Part shown: positions 8,836 to 17,342 of the stretch, one piece after another
Layout: each line of letters opens with the position of its first letter
How positions within the stretch are numbered: the first letter of the stretch is position 1
Assembly (NCBI GenBank): GCA_013178045.1
Contig: JABLXP010000002.1
Coordinates: forward strand, 62,001 to 126,000
Length of the DNA stretch: 64,000 nucleotides
Direction: 5' to 3'
Origin: Bacillota bacterium
GTDB lineage: Bacteria; Bacillota; Ch66
The notes under the pieces: model-generated
The model's input: only the letters and a program-made list of their open reading frames with translations
Told to the model about the DNA's origin: nothing
Databases searched by the model: none
Translations under genes and position numbers: made by a program

Positions 8836-8930
8836 CATTTTTTGGAACTATGAGAGGAATTTTGAGATTTTTGTTGAAAAAAGGATTATACATCTTCCAA
8901 TCGGATACTGCTGGTCAGAGGGGTTTCGAA

Positions 8931-9818
8931 ATGCAGAGAATGGTGGATGAATTTATCCGGTACTTGACCGTTGAACGCGGACTGGCGAAGAATACCCGCG
9001 TCTCATATAACCAAGATCTGGATCAGTTTTTGCGCTACCTTACCAGCAACGGGCTGAAGGATTGGGCAGATGTCACCAAATCAGTGATTCTGGGCTACCT
9101 TTACCAGATGCAGAAGAAAGGTCGAGCAGCAGCGACCATTTCCCGACACCTGGCGGCTTTGAAGTCATTTTTTCATTTTCTTTTTATGGAGGGGATGGTG
9201 AGCAAAAATCCAACTGATAATCTGGAATCACCCCGTTTAAACAAACGGCTCCCACAGATTTTGTCCGTGGCTGAAGTTGACCTCCTCTTAGAGCAGCCGA
9301 ACTGTCAGAAGCCCATGGGTCTGCGGGATAAAGCCATGCTGGAACTGCTCTACGCCACCGGTATTCGGGTGTCGGAGTTGGTTTCTTTGGATATCGATCA
9401 TGTTAATCTGGAACTGGGATACATCCGCTGCTTTGGTAAAGGTGCAAAGGAACGGATTGTTCCCTTGGGAACGGTAGCGACCAGATATGTGGAAGAATAC
9501 TTGACCCGGGCCCGAGGCAAACTATCAAAAGCACCGCTGGAACGGGCTTTGTTTATCAACCACCACGGCCGGCGCATGACCAGGCAGGGTTTTTGGAAAT
9601 TGCTTAAACAGTACGCCCAAATGGCGAAAATAAATAAGACGATTACCCCTCATACTCTGCGGCACTCTTTTGCCACACACCTACTGGAAAACGGGGCTGA
9701 CCTGCGTTCGGTGCAGGAAATGTTGGGGCATGCCGATATTACGACAACCCAGATCTACACGCATTTGACTAAAACCAGGTTAAAAGAGGTATACGAGAAG
9801 GCGCACCCCCGGGCATGA
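8931..9818 (+). CDS. xerD: Tyrosine recombinase XerD
   Basis: Resolves chromosome dimers at dif together with XerC. It has an N-terminal SAM-like core-binding domain (about 1-85) and a C-terminal catalytic domain. The active-site set is visible: Arg146 in ATGIRVSEL, Lys in GKGAKER, His241 and Arg244 in HTLRH, His267 in LGHADI and Tyr276 in QIYTH. Starting at ATG 8931 gives 295 residues, the usual XerD length, with GAGGGG upstream; an upstream ATG at 8850 would add 27 atypical residues. Confidence 0.93.
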   Translation: MQRMVDEFIRYLTVERGLAKNTRVSYNQDLDQFLRYLTSNGLKDWADVTKSVILGYLYQMQKKGRAAATISRHLAALKSFFHFLFMEGMVSKNPTDNLESPRLNKRLPQILSVAEVDLLLEQPNCQKPMGLRDKAMLELLYATGIRVSELVSLDIDHVNLELGYIRCFGKGAKERIVPLGTVATRYVEEYLTRARGKLSKAPLERALFINHHGRRMTRQGFWKLLKQYAQMAKINKTITPHTLRHSFATHLLENGADLRSVQEMLGHADITTTQIYTHLTKTRLKEVYEKAHPRA

Positions 9819-9856
9819 ACGTTGACTCATTTCCGCTATGATTGGAGGAGTAGCGT

Positions 9857-11032
9857 GTGATAAATCGCATCGTCCTGATCGTTTTAGACAGCGCTGGCGT
9901 AGGCGCAATGCCCGATGCTGGCGACTATGGTGACGAAGGCAGCAATACCCTGGGAAACATTGCCGCTAAGGTTGGCGGGTTGAACCTGCCCAATTTAGGT
10001 GTTATGGGACTGGGAAACATTATTCCCATTGAAGGAGTGCCTCCGGTGGTGGAGGCACGCGCTGCTTTTGGCAAAATGGCCGAGCGTTCGGCGGGGAAAG
10101 ACACCACCACTGGACACTGGGAAATTGCCGGGATTATTCTGGAGCGGCCCTTCCCCACATACCCCGACGGCTTTCCCCCAGAGGTAATCCGGGAGTTCGA
10201 ACGCCGGATCGGCCGATCCGTTCTAGGGAATAAGGTGGCTTCTGGGACGGAGATCATCAAGGAATTGGGGGCCGAACACATGAAAACCGGCCGCCCAATT
10301 GTTTATACCTCGGCAGACAGCGTTTTTCAGATCGCTGCCCATGAGGAGGTTATTCCCCTGGCGGAACTCTATCGGATGTGTCAGATCGCCAGAGAGATGC
10401 TGGTTGGCCCACACGCTGTTGGTCGGGTGATCGCGCGTCCGTTTATTGGTGAACCGGGTAATTTTACCCGCACAGCAAACCGCCACGATTACTCACTCCC
10501 GCCACCCACCCCGAATCTACTGGAACTGATCGTTCAGGCCGGCCAGAGCGTAGTGGGCGTGGGTAAGATCAATGATATTTTCGCCGGTCAGGGGATTACC
10601 AAATCGATCCACACTGAGAATAATCTCGATGCCCTTGAGCAGATTGTTCAACAGGTACGGCAGCCGCAGCACGGGTTATTATTTGCTAACCTGGTAGATT
10701 TTGATATGGTTTACGGTCACCGCAATGATATCGAAGGTTATGCCCGCGCCCTGGAACAGTTTGACCAGTATCTGCCGCAAATTATAGCTGAACTCCAGCC
10801 GACCGATGTGCTGATGATTACGGCCGACCATGGTTGTGACCCGACCACGGTCAGCACTGACCACTCCCGGGAATACGTTCCCCTCCTGATTTTTGGTGAA
10901 ACGATCAGGCCCAACGTCAATCTTGGGGTGCGGTCAACGTTTGCCGATTTAGGAGCCACCGTGATTGACCTGTTAGGTGCGGGGCAATTACCAGTCGGTC
11001 AGAGCATGGCTAAGCAAATTTTAAAACATTAG
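9857..11032 (+). CDS. deoB: Phosphopentomutase DeoB
   Basis: Interconverts ribose or deoxyribose 1-phosphate and 5-phosphate in nucleoside salvage. It has the alkaline-phosphatase-superfamily metal motif [12 protein letters not shown] at the N-terminus, the phosphorylated Thr region DTTTGHWE near residue 90, and the metal-binding [10 protein letters not shown] and TDHSREYVP near 325-345. At 391 residues the length is typical. It starts at GTG 9857 after TGGAGGAG and is followed 10-20 nt later by pdp, so the two form a nucleoside catabolism pair. Confidence 0.96.
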   Translation: MINRIVLIVLDSAGVGAMPDAGDYGDEGSNTLGNIAAKVGGLNLPNLGVMGLGNIIPIEGVPPVVEARAAFGKMAERSAGKDTTTGHWEIAGIILERPFPTYPDGFPPEVIREFERRIGRSVLGNKVASGTEIIKELGAEHMKTGRPIVYTSADSVFQIAAHEEVIPLAELYRMCQIAREMLVGPHAVGRVIARPFIGEPGNFTRTANRHDYSLPPPTPNLLELIVQAGQSVVGVGKINDIFAGQGITKSIHTENNLDALEQIVQQVRQPQHGLLFANLVDFDMVYGHRNDIEGYARALEQFDQYLPQIIAELQPTDVLMITADHGCDPTTVSTDHSREYVPLLIFGETIRPNVNLGVRSTFADLGATVIDLLGAGQLPVGQSMAKQILKH

Positions 11033-11050
11033 TCGTCTGAGGTGAGGAAA

Positions 11051-12376
11051 ATGCGTGTTTACGACATCATCCTCAAAAAACGGCGGGGTTTGGAACTCAG
11101 TACTGAAGAGATTGAATTTTTGATCCAGGGGTATACCCGGGGGGAGATCCCCGATTACCAGATGTCAGCCTGGGCGATGGCCGTGTTTTTTCAGGGAATG
11201 AATGCCCGGGAAACGGCAGATTTAACCATGGCCATGGTACGCTCAGGTGACCAGGTCGATCTCAGCCGCATCAAGGGGATCAAAGTTGATAAACACAGCA
11301 CCGGCGGGGTGGGGGACACCACGACCCTGGTGCTGGCGCCGTTAGTGGCGGCCGCCGGGGTACCGGTGGCCAAAATGTCCGGCCGGGGCCTGGGGCACAC
11401 GGGAGGAACCTTAGACAAATTTGAATCCATCCCCGGTTTCCAGGTTGAACTAAGAATAGAAGAATTCATTAATAATGTTAACACCGTTGGCGCGGCGGTG
11501 GTTGGGCAGACGGGCAACCTGGCCCCGGCAGACAAGAAGCTTTATGCCTTACGCGATGTGACCGCTACGGTGGACAGCGTTCCCCTGATTGCCAGCAGCG
11601 TCATGTCCAAGAAGATTGCCGCGGGGGCCGACGCCATTGTGCTCGATGTGAAGACGGGGAGTGGCGCTTTTATGAAGACCCTGGAAGGCTCGTTTGAACT
11701 GGCGGAGGCGATGGTTAAGATCGGCCAGGCAACTGGCCGGCGCACCGTGGCCGTGATCACCGACATGGATCAACCCCTTGGGCTGGCGGTTGGCAATGCG
11801 GTGGAGGTCAGGGAAGCCATCGCGACGCTCCAGGGAAAAGGGCCGGCCGATCTCGCTGAGCTCTGTCTGACCTTAGGCAGTCAGATGCTGGTGTTGGCCG
11901 GGGTGGTCAGCAATGAGCAAGCGGCCCGATTAAGGCTCAAGGAACTCCTGACTTCCGGGGCTGCCCTGGCTAAACTGAAGGAGATGGTTGTCGCCCAGAA
12001 GGGAGACCCGGCAGCGATCGATAACCCGGCGTTGCTCCCGACGGCGGTGGAGCAAATCGCTGTCCCCTGCCCGTCAGCGGGATACGTGACCAGGATTGAG
12101 GCGGAGGAAATCGGCCATATCGCCACCATGCTGGGGGCAGGCCGAGAGACGAAGGAATCAGTGGTTGACCCGGCGGTGGGAATTGTTCTCAATAAGAAGG
12201 TGGGGGACCGGGTGGAAGTCAACGAACCGCTGGCTTTTTTACACGTCAACCGGCTTGAACGTGTAGAAGAGGCCCGGGGACGTTTAATCAAGGCCTACTC
12301 TATTGGGCTGGAACCGCCGCTACCACCCAAGTTGATCTATGGTCTGGTTACAGAAAAGGGACGAATTTATTTTTAA
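11051..12376 (+). CDS. pdp: Pyrimidine-nucleoside phosphorylase
   Basis: Phosphorolyses thymidine, deoxyuridine and uridine to the base and a pentose 1-phosphate, which DeoB can then isomerise. The glycosyltransferase-family-3 signature is visible as [15 protein letters not shown] (about residues 79-93) with [16 protein letters not shown] near 110-125 and [10 protein letters not shown] near 200. The ATG at 11051 after GAGGTGAGG gives 441 residues; an in-frame GTG nine bases earlier is possible. A terminator follows. Confidence 0.95.
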   Translation: MRVYDIILKKRRGLELSTEEIEFLIQGYTRGEIPDYQMSAWAMAVFFQGMNARETADLTMAMVRSGDQVDLSRIKGIKVDKHSTGGVGDTTTLVLAPLVAAAGVPVAKMSGRGLGHTGGTLDKFESIPGFQVELRIEEFINNVNTVGAAVVGQTGNLAPADKKLYALRDVTATVDSVPLIASSVMSKKIAAGADAIVLDVKTGSGAFMKTLEGSFELAEAMVKIGQATGRRTVAVITDMDQPLGLAVGNAVEVREAIATLQGKGPADLAELCLTLGSQMLVLAGVVSNEQAARLRLKELLTSGAALAKLKEMVVAQKGDPAAIDNPALLPTAVEQIAVPCPSAGYVTRIEAEEIGHIATMLGAGRETKESVVDPAVGIVLNKKVGDRVEVNEPLAFLHVNRLERVEEARGRLIKAYSIGLEPPLPPKLIYGLVTEKGRIYF

Positions 12377-12407
12377 TCAATTTTGAAGAATATATTACTG
12401 CTAGATT

Positions 12408-12456
12408 AACAAGGTGGAGATGTCCAGCAAGTGGACAAACCGCCTTGTTTTTTTAT
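12408..12456 (+). terminator. Terminator after pdp
   Basis: AACAAGGTGG (12408-12417) pairs with CCGCCTTGTT (12440-12449) through one wobble, followed by TTTTTTT. Confidence 0.88.
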
Positions 12457-12561
12457 GTATAGTTATTTAGCAAATTGAAAAAACTAATTGTGTCTGGTTT
12501 TGGCACAATTTAGAAGCGGTGGAGGCCGCTTCGCTGTTAGATTGTGGAGGAGGTGAAACCG

Positions 12562-12726
12562 TTGAAGGACCGTCTGGAAAATGTCAAATGTTCAGTGAGC
12601 GACTGCCGGCACTGGGCAAGTGGCGAGCAATGCACTGCCTCGGCTATTGAAATTAGTGTTGACGGCGGTGGAAAAGTAGCCGGCAGCTCAGTGGCCACCC
12701 GGTGCCACACCTATGAAAAGAAATAG
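12562..12726 (+). CDS. DUF1540 small cysteine-rich protein
   Basis: A 54-residue protein with the DUF1540 pattern: four conserved Cys in KCSVSDCRHW, EQCTAS and TRCHTY. Members are common in spore formers, have no settled function, and probably bind metal. The TTG at 12562 lies 7 nt after GGAGGAGGTGA; starting at GTG 12544 would place the ribosome site inside the gene. It lies directly upstream of dacF. Confidence 0.85.
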   Translation: MKDRLENVKCSVSDCRHWASGEQCTASAIEISVDGGGKVAGSSVATRCHTYEKK

Positions 12727-12734
12727 CCGATGCC

Positions 12735-12766
12735 AACCAGAACACTTCTGAAGAGGTGTTCTGGTT
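12735..12766 (+). promoter_or_regulatory. Strong hairpin between the DUF1540 gene and dacF
   Basis: The perfect 11-bp stem AACCAGAACAC/GTGTTCTGGTT (12735-12745 and 12756-12766) has a 10-nt loop and no T tract. It ends 8 nt before the dacF ribosome site GAGGAGG. It could be a weak terminator or an mRNA-stability element. Confidence 0.5.
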
Positions 12767-12790
12767 ACGCTTTGAGGAGGGATGTTCAAG

Positions 12791-13942
12791 ATGCGAAAAC
12801 TTTTTTCTGTGGCGCTTGTGCTTGGCTGCGCGCTCTTCTTCTCTCTATTTCCTGTTGTGCCAACGCAGGGGGCAGAACTAGAGCTTGAGTCATCATCCGC
12901 TGTTTTACTAGACGCGAGTTCGGGACAGGTCTTGTATGAAAAGAACAGTCACGCGCGGCGATCGCCGGCCAGTGTGACTAAATTAATGACCTTGGTCGTG
13001 GCGTGGGAGGCAATTGAAGCCGGCAAGGCCAGTTTGAGTGATCAAGTGGAAACCAGTGCCAATGCCGCAAATCTTGGTGGCTCGCAGATCTGGTTGGAAC
13101 CAGGTGAAAAAATGTCTCTGCAGGATTTGTTAATCGCCATCGCGGTCGGCTCAGCCAATGATGCCTGTGTCGCTGTGGGTGAGCACATTTTTGGTTCCCA
13201 CGAGGCGCTGGTGGCCAAAATGAATGAGAAGGCAACAGCGCTTGGCTTAAAAGATACCCACTTTGCCAATGCCTACGGCTACACTGACCCCAATCACTAT
13301 ACTTCTGCTTACGACATGGCGCAGATCGGTCGTTATGCCCTGCGCTACCCGACAATCATGCAGTGGGTGGGGACAAAAGTCTATGACATTAGAGGTGGCA
13401 AACCCCGTCTGTATAACCGTAATAAGTTGCTGTGGTGGTACAAGGGGGCAGACGGTTTCAAGACTGGTTGGACGTCTGAGGCCGGATATTGTCTGGCTTC
13501 GACCGTAGAACGGGACGGCTTCCGTATGGTGGCCTGTACCCTGGGTTCACCCCGAATATACGGTAATTTTCGGGATTCAATGAAACTGTATGATTACGGC
13601 TTTAAGAAATATTCCTTCAAACAACTGGCGCCAGCTGGACAGACCTGTGGGACGGTGGCTGTTAGCAAGGAGGCGGTTTCCCAAGTGGAAGCGGTTGTCC
13701 GACAACGCGTTGGTGCGTTGGTTGTCAAAGGGCAGGAACAAGGAATTACTACGCGGGTAGAACTGCCAGTCCGGGTGGAAGCCCCAGTGAAACAAGGACA
13801 AAAACTGGGCGAGATCGTCGTTCTCAGAGGAAATGAAGAAATCAACCGGGTTGACCTGGTGGCCAAGGAAGAGGTTAGTCGGGGCTCATTTACGCAACAG
13901 ATTCTGAAGATGCTTAAGGCTGTAATTGAGTGCAAATATTAA
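12791..13942 (+). CDS. dacF: D-alanyl-D-alanine carboxypeptidase (DacF type)
   Basis: Secreted low-molecular-weight penicillin-binding protein that trims peptidoglycan stem peptides; next to spoIIA this is the sporulation-associated DacF. A signal peptide covers about residues 1-27. Active-site motifs are SVTK (Ser61), SAN in VGSANDA, and KTG in GFKTGWT. The C-terminal PBP5-type domain has a final short amphipathic segment that may touch the membrane. The ATG at 12791 sits 10 nt after GAGGAGG; the ATG at 12782 abuts the ribosome site and is unlikely. Confidence 0.93.
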   Translation: MRKLFSVALVLGCALFFSLFPVVPTQGAELELESSSAVLLDASSGQVLYEKNSHARRSPASVTKLMTLVVAWEAIEAGKASLSDQVETSANAANLGGSQIWLEPGEKMSLQDLLIAIAVGSANDACVAVGEHIFGSHEALVAKMNEKATALGLKDTHFANAYGYTDPNHYTSAYDMAQIGRYALRYPTIMQWVGTKVYDIRGGKPRLYNRNKLLWWYKGADGFKTGWTSEAGYCLASTVERDGFRMVACTLGSPRIYGNFRDSMKLYDYGFKKYSFKQLAPAGQTCGTVAVSKEAVSQVEAVVRQRVGALVVKGQEQGITTRVELPVRVEAPVKQGQKLGEIVVLRGNEEINRVDLVAKEEVSRGSFTQQILKMLKAVIECKY

Positions 13943-13959
13943 TGTTTTCCGACAAGAGG

Positions 13960-14003
13960 CAAGAGACACAGTTTTCTATAGTCTCTTGTCTCAAGCATTT
14001 TTA
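13960..14003 (+). terminator. Probable terminator after dacF
   Basis: CAAGAGAC (13960-13967) pairs with GTCTCTTG (13981-13988), followed by TCTCAAGCATTTTT. The remaining gap to 14176 is AT-rich and shows no clear gene or promoter. Confidence 0.6.
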
Positions 14004-14175
14004 CTATAATAATAAAATATTTATTTATACAAGAGAAAGTGAAAACAATCACAAAAATTTATTGTAAAATTCGCCGGTAAGTATTACAATATAAGTGAAA
14101 AGAAGCACAAACTTAATATTAATATTTGATTAGGCAATATGAACAATAAAACTTATTTAGAAAGGGGGGACAGGA

Positions 14176-14541
14176 ATGACTTTCGTCCAGGAAACACAAA
14201 CCAAAATGATGCTGGATCTTTTTGAAGGATTTGCGGAGAATACGCTGGTGTACCAGAAATTTAAAAACACCTTGCCCTATGACACATATTTTGCACCAAG
14301 CGTGGCCCTGTTAAAGATCGCTGAACACTACACGGTTGATTTCTGGCTAAAGAATCATCCGGTACCGGGCGATCTGCAAATATTTAGTTGGAAAAAAGGT
14401 GAGTCATTGACTGATGCCGAGGTGCGCGAGAAAGCAATTCGGGCCCAATTGCGGCAATTGATCCAAGAATACGCGGAATACCGAGAAAGGTTTGTTCAGA
14501 AATGGGGGGCCAAGGTGATCGAAGCCTGGCTGGCCGGTTAA
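14176..14541 (+). CDS. Hypothetical 121-residue soluble protein
   Basis: The frame is well supported by AAGGGGGGACAGG before the ATG and by a strong terminator after the stop. The protein has no signal peptide or membrane segment and looks mostly helical, with many aromatic residues in the first half (YQKFKNTLPYDTYF) and a charged C-terminal helix. No family is recognised. It is a monocistronic unit between dacF and spoIIAA. Confidence 0.7.
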   Translation: MTFVQETQTKMMLDLFEGFAENTLVYQKFKNTLPYDTYFAPSVALLKIAEHYTVDFWLKNHPVPGDLQIFSWKKGESLTDAEVREKAIRAQLRQLIQEYAEYRERFVQKWGAKVIEAWLAG

Positions 14542-14573
14542 CTAACACTTCATCATAACCTTCCATGATTATT

Positions 14574-14599
14574 GACCTCCAAGGAGGTCTTTTTTTTTC
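14574..14599 (+). terminator. Strong terminator before the spoIIA promoter
   Basis: The perfect stem GACCTCC/GGAGGTC (14574-14580 and 14583-14589) has a minimal AA loop, followed by nine or more T. Confidence 0.88.
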
Positions 14600-14612
14600 T
14601 CTTTTCTTATAG

Positions 14613-14666
14613 ATCGACAATGTTTTTGGAATTATTAGGCAGGAATCCTAGCGCTCCTTGTAGAAC
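14613..14666 (+). promoter_or_regulatory. Candidate Spo0A box and sigma-H promoter of the spoIIA operon
   Basis: ATCGACAA (14613-14620) is 7/8 to the reverse Spo0A box TTCGACAA. GCAGGAATC (14639-14647) resembles the sigma-H -35, and 12 nt later GTAGAAC (14660-14666) resembles the -10 with one mismatch. A second box-like TTGTCCAA lies at 14681-14688. In Bacillus subtilis spoIIA is transcribed by sigma-H under Spo0A, and this layout fits that known control. Confidence 0.5.
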
Positions 14667-14722
14667 AGATTCACTTGATTTTGTCCAACTGATTTAGCCT
14701 TTGACTAGGGGGATGCCAGCCT

Positions 14723-15079
14723 ATGCGCCTCGAAATGAACCAGACTAGAGATACTCTGATTGTGCGGGCCCACGGGGAAATGGATTTAGCCGTGGCGGAT
14801 CAGCTCCGTACGGAGATTGACCGGCGATTGGATGAAACGCCGGTTAGGAATCTGATTATCGAGCTAGCCAACGTCTCGTTCATGGATAGTTCCGGCCTGG
14901 GGGTGCTTCTGGGACGTTACAAGCGGATCAGCCGCGGCGGGGGTAAAATGGCTCTCATCCGACCGCAACCTCAGGTGCGGAGGGTTCTCGAACTTTCCGG
15001 GATCACGCGTATCATTGGGATTTACGAATCAGACATAGAAGCGCTCAAACAGATGCCAACCAACCAGGGGTTGAAATGA
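14723..15079 (+). CDS. spoIIAA: Anti-sigma-F factor antagonist SpoIIAA
   Basis: STAS-domain protein that, when unphosphorylated, displaces SpoIIAB from sigma-F in the forespore. The phosphorylation loop MDSSGLG has adjacent Ser56 and Ser57. The length of 118 residues is normal. First gene of a tight spoIIAA-spoIIAB-sigF operon, with 19 nt to spoIIAB. Confidence 0.96.
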   Translation: MRLEMNQTRDTLIVRAHGEMDLAVADQLRTEIDRRLDETPVRNLIIELANVSFMDSSGLGVLLGRYKRISRGGGKMALIRPQPQVRRVLELSGITRIIGIYESDIEALKQMPTNQGLK

Positions 15080-15098
15080 CCAGGGGGAGGAACCAGCT

Positions 15099-15548
15099 AT
15101 GACAATCAAAAACCAGATGAAAATCGAATTCCTAAGTATCCCGGAGAATGTGGCTTTTTCACGTGTGGTGGTTGCTTCATTTGCTGCCCAGCTTGACTTT
15201 ACCTTGAATGACCTGGAAGAAATAAAGGTCGCGACTTCCGAGGCGGTTTCCAATTCGATCATTCATGGCTATGAAAATCAACCGATTGGTATGGTGCGAA
15301 TCAAAGCCACCATCGATGATCGCACCCTGGAGATTATCGTGGAAGATGATGGCAAAGGTATTGCTGATATCGAACTGGCGACCCAACCGGCTTACTCTTC
15401 TGACCCGGAGCGGATGGGACTGGGCTTTGTCTTTATGAAATCGTTCATGGATCAGATTGAGGTCACGTCTGAGGTCAATAAAGGTACCCAGGTTCGACTA
15501 ATCAAGTCTTTACCTGCTTCTTCTGCATCGTCCACGGCTGAGAATTAG
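15099..15548 (+). CDS. spoIIAB: Anti-sigma-F factor / SpoIIAA kinase SpoIIAB
   Basis: Binds and holds sigma-F inactive, and phosphorylates SpoIIAA. It is a GHKL ATPase: N-box Glu-Ala-x-x-Asn in SEAVSNSIIHG (about residues 46-56), the ATP-lid Asp-Gly in VEDDGKGI near 88-95, and GLGFVFM near 108. GGGGGAGG precedes the ATG. Confidence 0.96.
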   Translation: MTIKNQMKIEFLSIPENVAFSRVVVASFAAQLDFTLNDLEEIKVATSEAVSNSIIHGYENQPIGMVRIKATIDDRTLEIIVEDDGKGIADIELATQPAYSSDPERMGLGFVFMKSFMDQIEVTSEVNKGTQVRLIKSLPASSASSTAEN

Positions 15549-15558
15549 GGTGACGAGG

Positions 15559-16332
15559 ATGACTACCCGACTCTCCGAAATGAACCTGCCCAGATTCCCG
15601 CTGCTTTCTGATGAGGAGATGGTGGACCTGCTCAAGAAGGCCAAGTCAGGGGATGCTGCTGCGCGGGAGACTTTAATCAATTGTAACTTAAAGCTGGTCT
15701 TTAATCTGGTGCAGCGTTTCCATAACCGCGGCTATGACATTGAAGACCTTTTCCAGATCGGGACCATTGGCCTGATGAAGGCCATTGATAAGTTTGATCT
15801 GTCTTTTAACGTCAAGTTTTCTACCTATGCTGTGCCGATGATTATCGGGGAGATTCGCCGGTTTTTGCGCGACGACCACCCGGTTAAAGTATCTCGTTCG
15901 TTGAAAGAAATCGCCTACAAAGTACATAAGTCGAGAGAACAACTGGCTAAAAAATTAGAACGTGAACCAACCATCGGAGAGATTGCCGAAGTATTGGGGA
16001 TGTCGCGGGAAGAAATCGTCGCCGCGTTGGAAGCTCTGCAGGCCCCGACTTCCATTCACGAGACCATTTACCAGGACGATGGGGACCCCATCTACGTCCT
16101 GGATCAACTCAGCTCTGACTCGGAGCTGGAGCCGGCCTGGTTTGATAGTTTGGTCCTTAAAGAGGTGCTCCGTAAACTCCCTGAAAAGGAACGGGAGATC
16201 ATTCTCCTGCGCTTTTTTCAGGACAAAACCCAGACTGAAGTAGCGGAAATAGTTGGTCTGTCCCAGGTGCAGGTATCAAGGATTGAACGGCAGGCGTTAA
16301 GTCGAATCAGGGCCATGATGTTGGGCAAGTAG
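15559..16332 (+). CDS. sigF: RNA polymerase sigma-F
   Basis: First forespore-specific sigma factor. Regions 2, 3 and 4 of the sigma-70 family are all present: region 2.1-2.4 around NLVQRFHNRGYDIEDLFQIG, region 3 EIAYKVHKSREQL, and region 4 with the helix-turn-helix QTEVAEIVGLSQVQVSRIE. The ATG at 15559 is preceded by AGGGTGACGAGG. An in-frame GTG at 15550 almost touches the spoIIAB stop and could also serve. Confidence 0.95.
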   Translation: MTTRLSEMNLPRFPLLSDEEMVDLLKKAKSGDAAARETLINCNLKLVFNLVQRFHNRGYDIEDLFQIGTIGLMKAIDKFDLSFNVKFSTYAVPMIIGEIRRFLRDDHPVKVSRSLKEIAYKVHKSREQLAKKLEREPTIGEIAEVLGMSREEIVAALEALQAPTSIHETIYQDDGDPIYVLDQLSSDSELEPAWFDSLVLKEVLRKLPEKEREIILLRFFQDKTQTEVAEIVGLSQVQVSRIERQALSRIRAMMLGK

Positions 16333-16346
16333 GCAGACGTTGTTTA

Positions 16347-16371
16347 CCAGGGGAACCCTGGTTTTTTTTTT
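16347..16371 (+). terminator. Terminator after sigF
   Basis: The stem CCAGGG/CCCTGG (16347-16352 and 16356-16361) has a GAA loop, followed by ten T. It closes the spoIIA operon. Confidence 0.88.
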
Positions 16372-16483
16372 GTGCCATTTTTCGTCATCTTATTTTTTTG
16401 CATACTTAAATTGTCGTTCGGAGATAATAAGAGGCGAACAGGCCAGTTTTAAGGGCAAATCATGAAGAAAGGAGGGCGTCTCA

Positions 16484-16678
16484 ATGTTTGTTAAAGTAAT
16501 AGAACTGGTCGGCGAATCGCCCAATAGTTGGAATGATGCGGTTCAGTCGGCGGTTAGGGAGGCATCCAGATCAGTTCGGAATATTACCGGGGTTGAAGTC
16601 TATAACCTGACCGCTAATGTTGAAGGTGGGCGTTTAACCGAGTACAAGGCCAATGTCAAGATCGCTTATACCGACTAA
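16484..16678 (+). CDS. Dodecin family flavin-binding protein
   Basis: A 64-residue protein with the dodecin pattern: KVIELVGESPNSWNDAVQSA at the N-terminus, with the flavin-stacking Trp in this segment, and a VEGGRLTEYKANVKIAY-type end. Dodecins form twelve-subunit shells that store or buffer flavins. AAAGGAGGG precedes the ATG. It stands alone between two terminators, between sigF and spoVAC. Confidence 0.9.
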   Translation: MFVKVIELVGESPNSWNDAVQSAVREASRSVRNITGVEVYNLTANVEGGRLTEYKANVKIAYTD

Positions 16679-16691
16679 GGTGGAACAAAAC

Positions 16692-16716
16692 AGGCACCGA
16701 CAAGGTGCCTATTTTT
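16692..16716 (+). terminator. Terminator after the dodecin gene
   Basis: AGGCACC/GGTGCCT (16692-16698 and 16704-16710), 5-nt loop, followed by ATTTTTAA. Confidence 0.82.
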
Positions 16717-16742
16717 AACCTGACCAAAGGAGGGATCAACGC

Positions 16743-17330
16743 ATGGCGGGCAACAGTCAGCAGCCCCAAAACCACCTGCAGCGTGTTGTCGAACAACTGC
16801 AAATGGAGCAAAAACAGGCTGAACCCGAGGTGCTCGAGGCTGCGGAGCCTGACAAATCCTTGACGCCGGCAGAGTTGCAGCAACTGCAGAAATATAAGCA
16901 GGAGCAGGCTTACGAGTTTCTTGTTGAACAGTTTAAACCCCGGCCAACCGTGCTCAAGAATGCGATCTGGGCATTTGTGGTGGGGGGGCTAATCTGCGTA
17001 GTCGGCCAAATTTTCCTGAACTTTTTCTTATTCTCTGTGGGCCTGACTAATAAAGAAGCGATCGCCAGTACGACTTTGGTGATGGTCTTTATCGGGGCCT
17101 TTCTCACCGGGCTGGGTGTTTATGATGAACTTGGTAAACGGGCCGGGGCCGGTTCAATAGTTCCCATCACCGGGTTTGCCAACTCGATCGTGGCCTCAGC
17201 CATGGAAGCGAAACGTGAAGGTTTTGTTTTTGGCGTTGGGGCGAAATTGTTTGCGATCGCCGGGCCGGTGCTGGTCTATGGCTTTGTGATCTCAACGCTC
17301 ATCGGGCTGATCGTGTATTTTTTTCAATAA
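16743..17330 (+). CDS. spoVAC: Stage V sporulation protein AC, with long N-terminal extension
   Basis: Inner-membrane component of the SpoVA channel that moves calcium dipicolinate into spores and releases it during germination; SpoVAC itself behaves as a mechanosensitive channel in Bacillus. The family region begins near residue 57 (QAYEFLVEQFKP) and contains three to four membrane segments plus the conserved GAGSIVPITGFANSI. The first 55 residues are Gln/Glu-rich and charged, longer than in Bacillus SpoVAC. GGAGGG precedes the ATG. Confidence 0.93.
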   Translation: MAGNSQQPQNHLQRVVEQLQMEQKQAEPEVLEAAEPDKSLTPAELQQLQKYKQEQAYEFLVEQFKPRPTVLKNAIWAFVVGGLICVVGQIFLNFFLFSVGLTNKEAIASTTLVMVFIGAFLTGLGVYDELGKRAGAGSIVPITGFANSIVASAMEAKREGFVFGVGAKLFAIAGPVLVYGFVISTLIGLIVYFFQ

Positions 17331-17342
17331 GGGGGTGAACGG

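Noticed and set aside
16401-16407. Sigma-G promoter before the dodecin and spoVA genes
   Set aside because: CATACTT resembles a sigma-G -10, but no acceptable -35 is found at 17-18 nt upstream.
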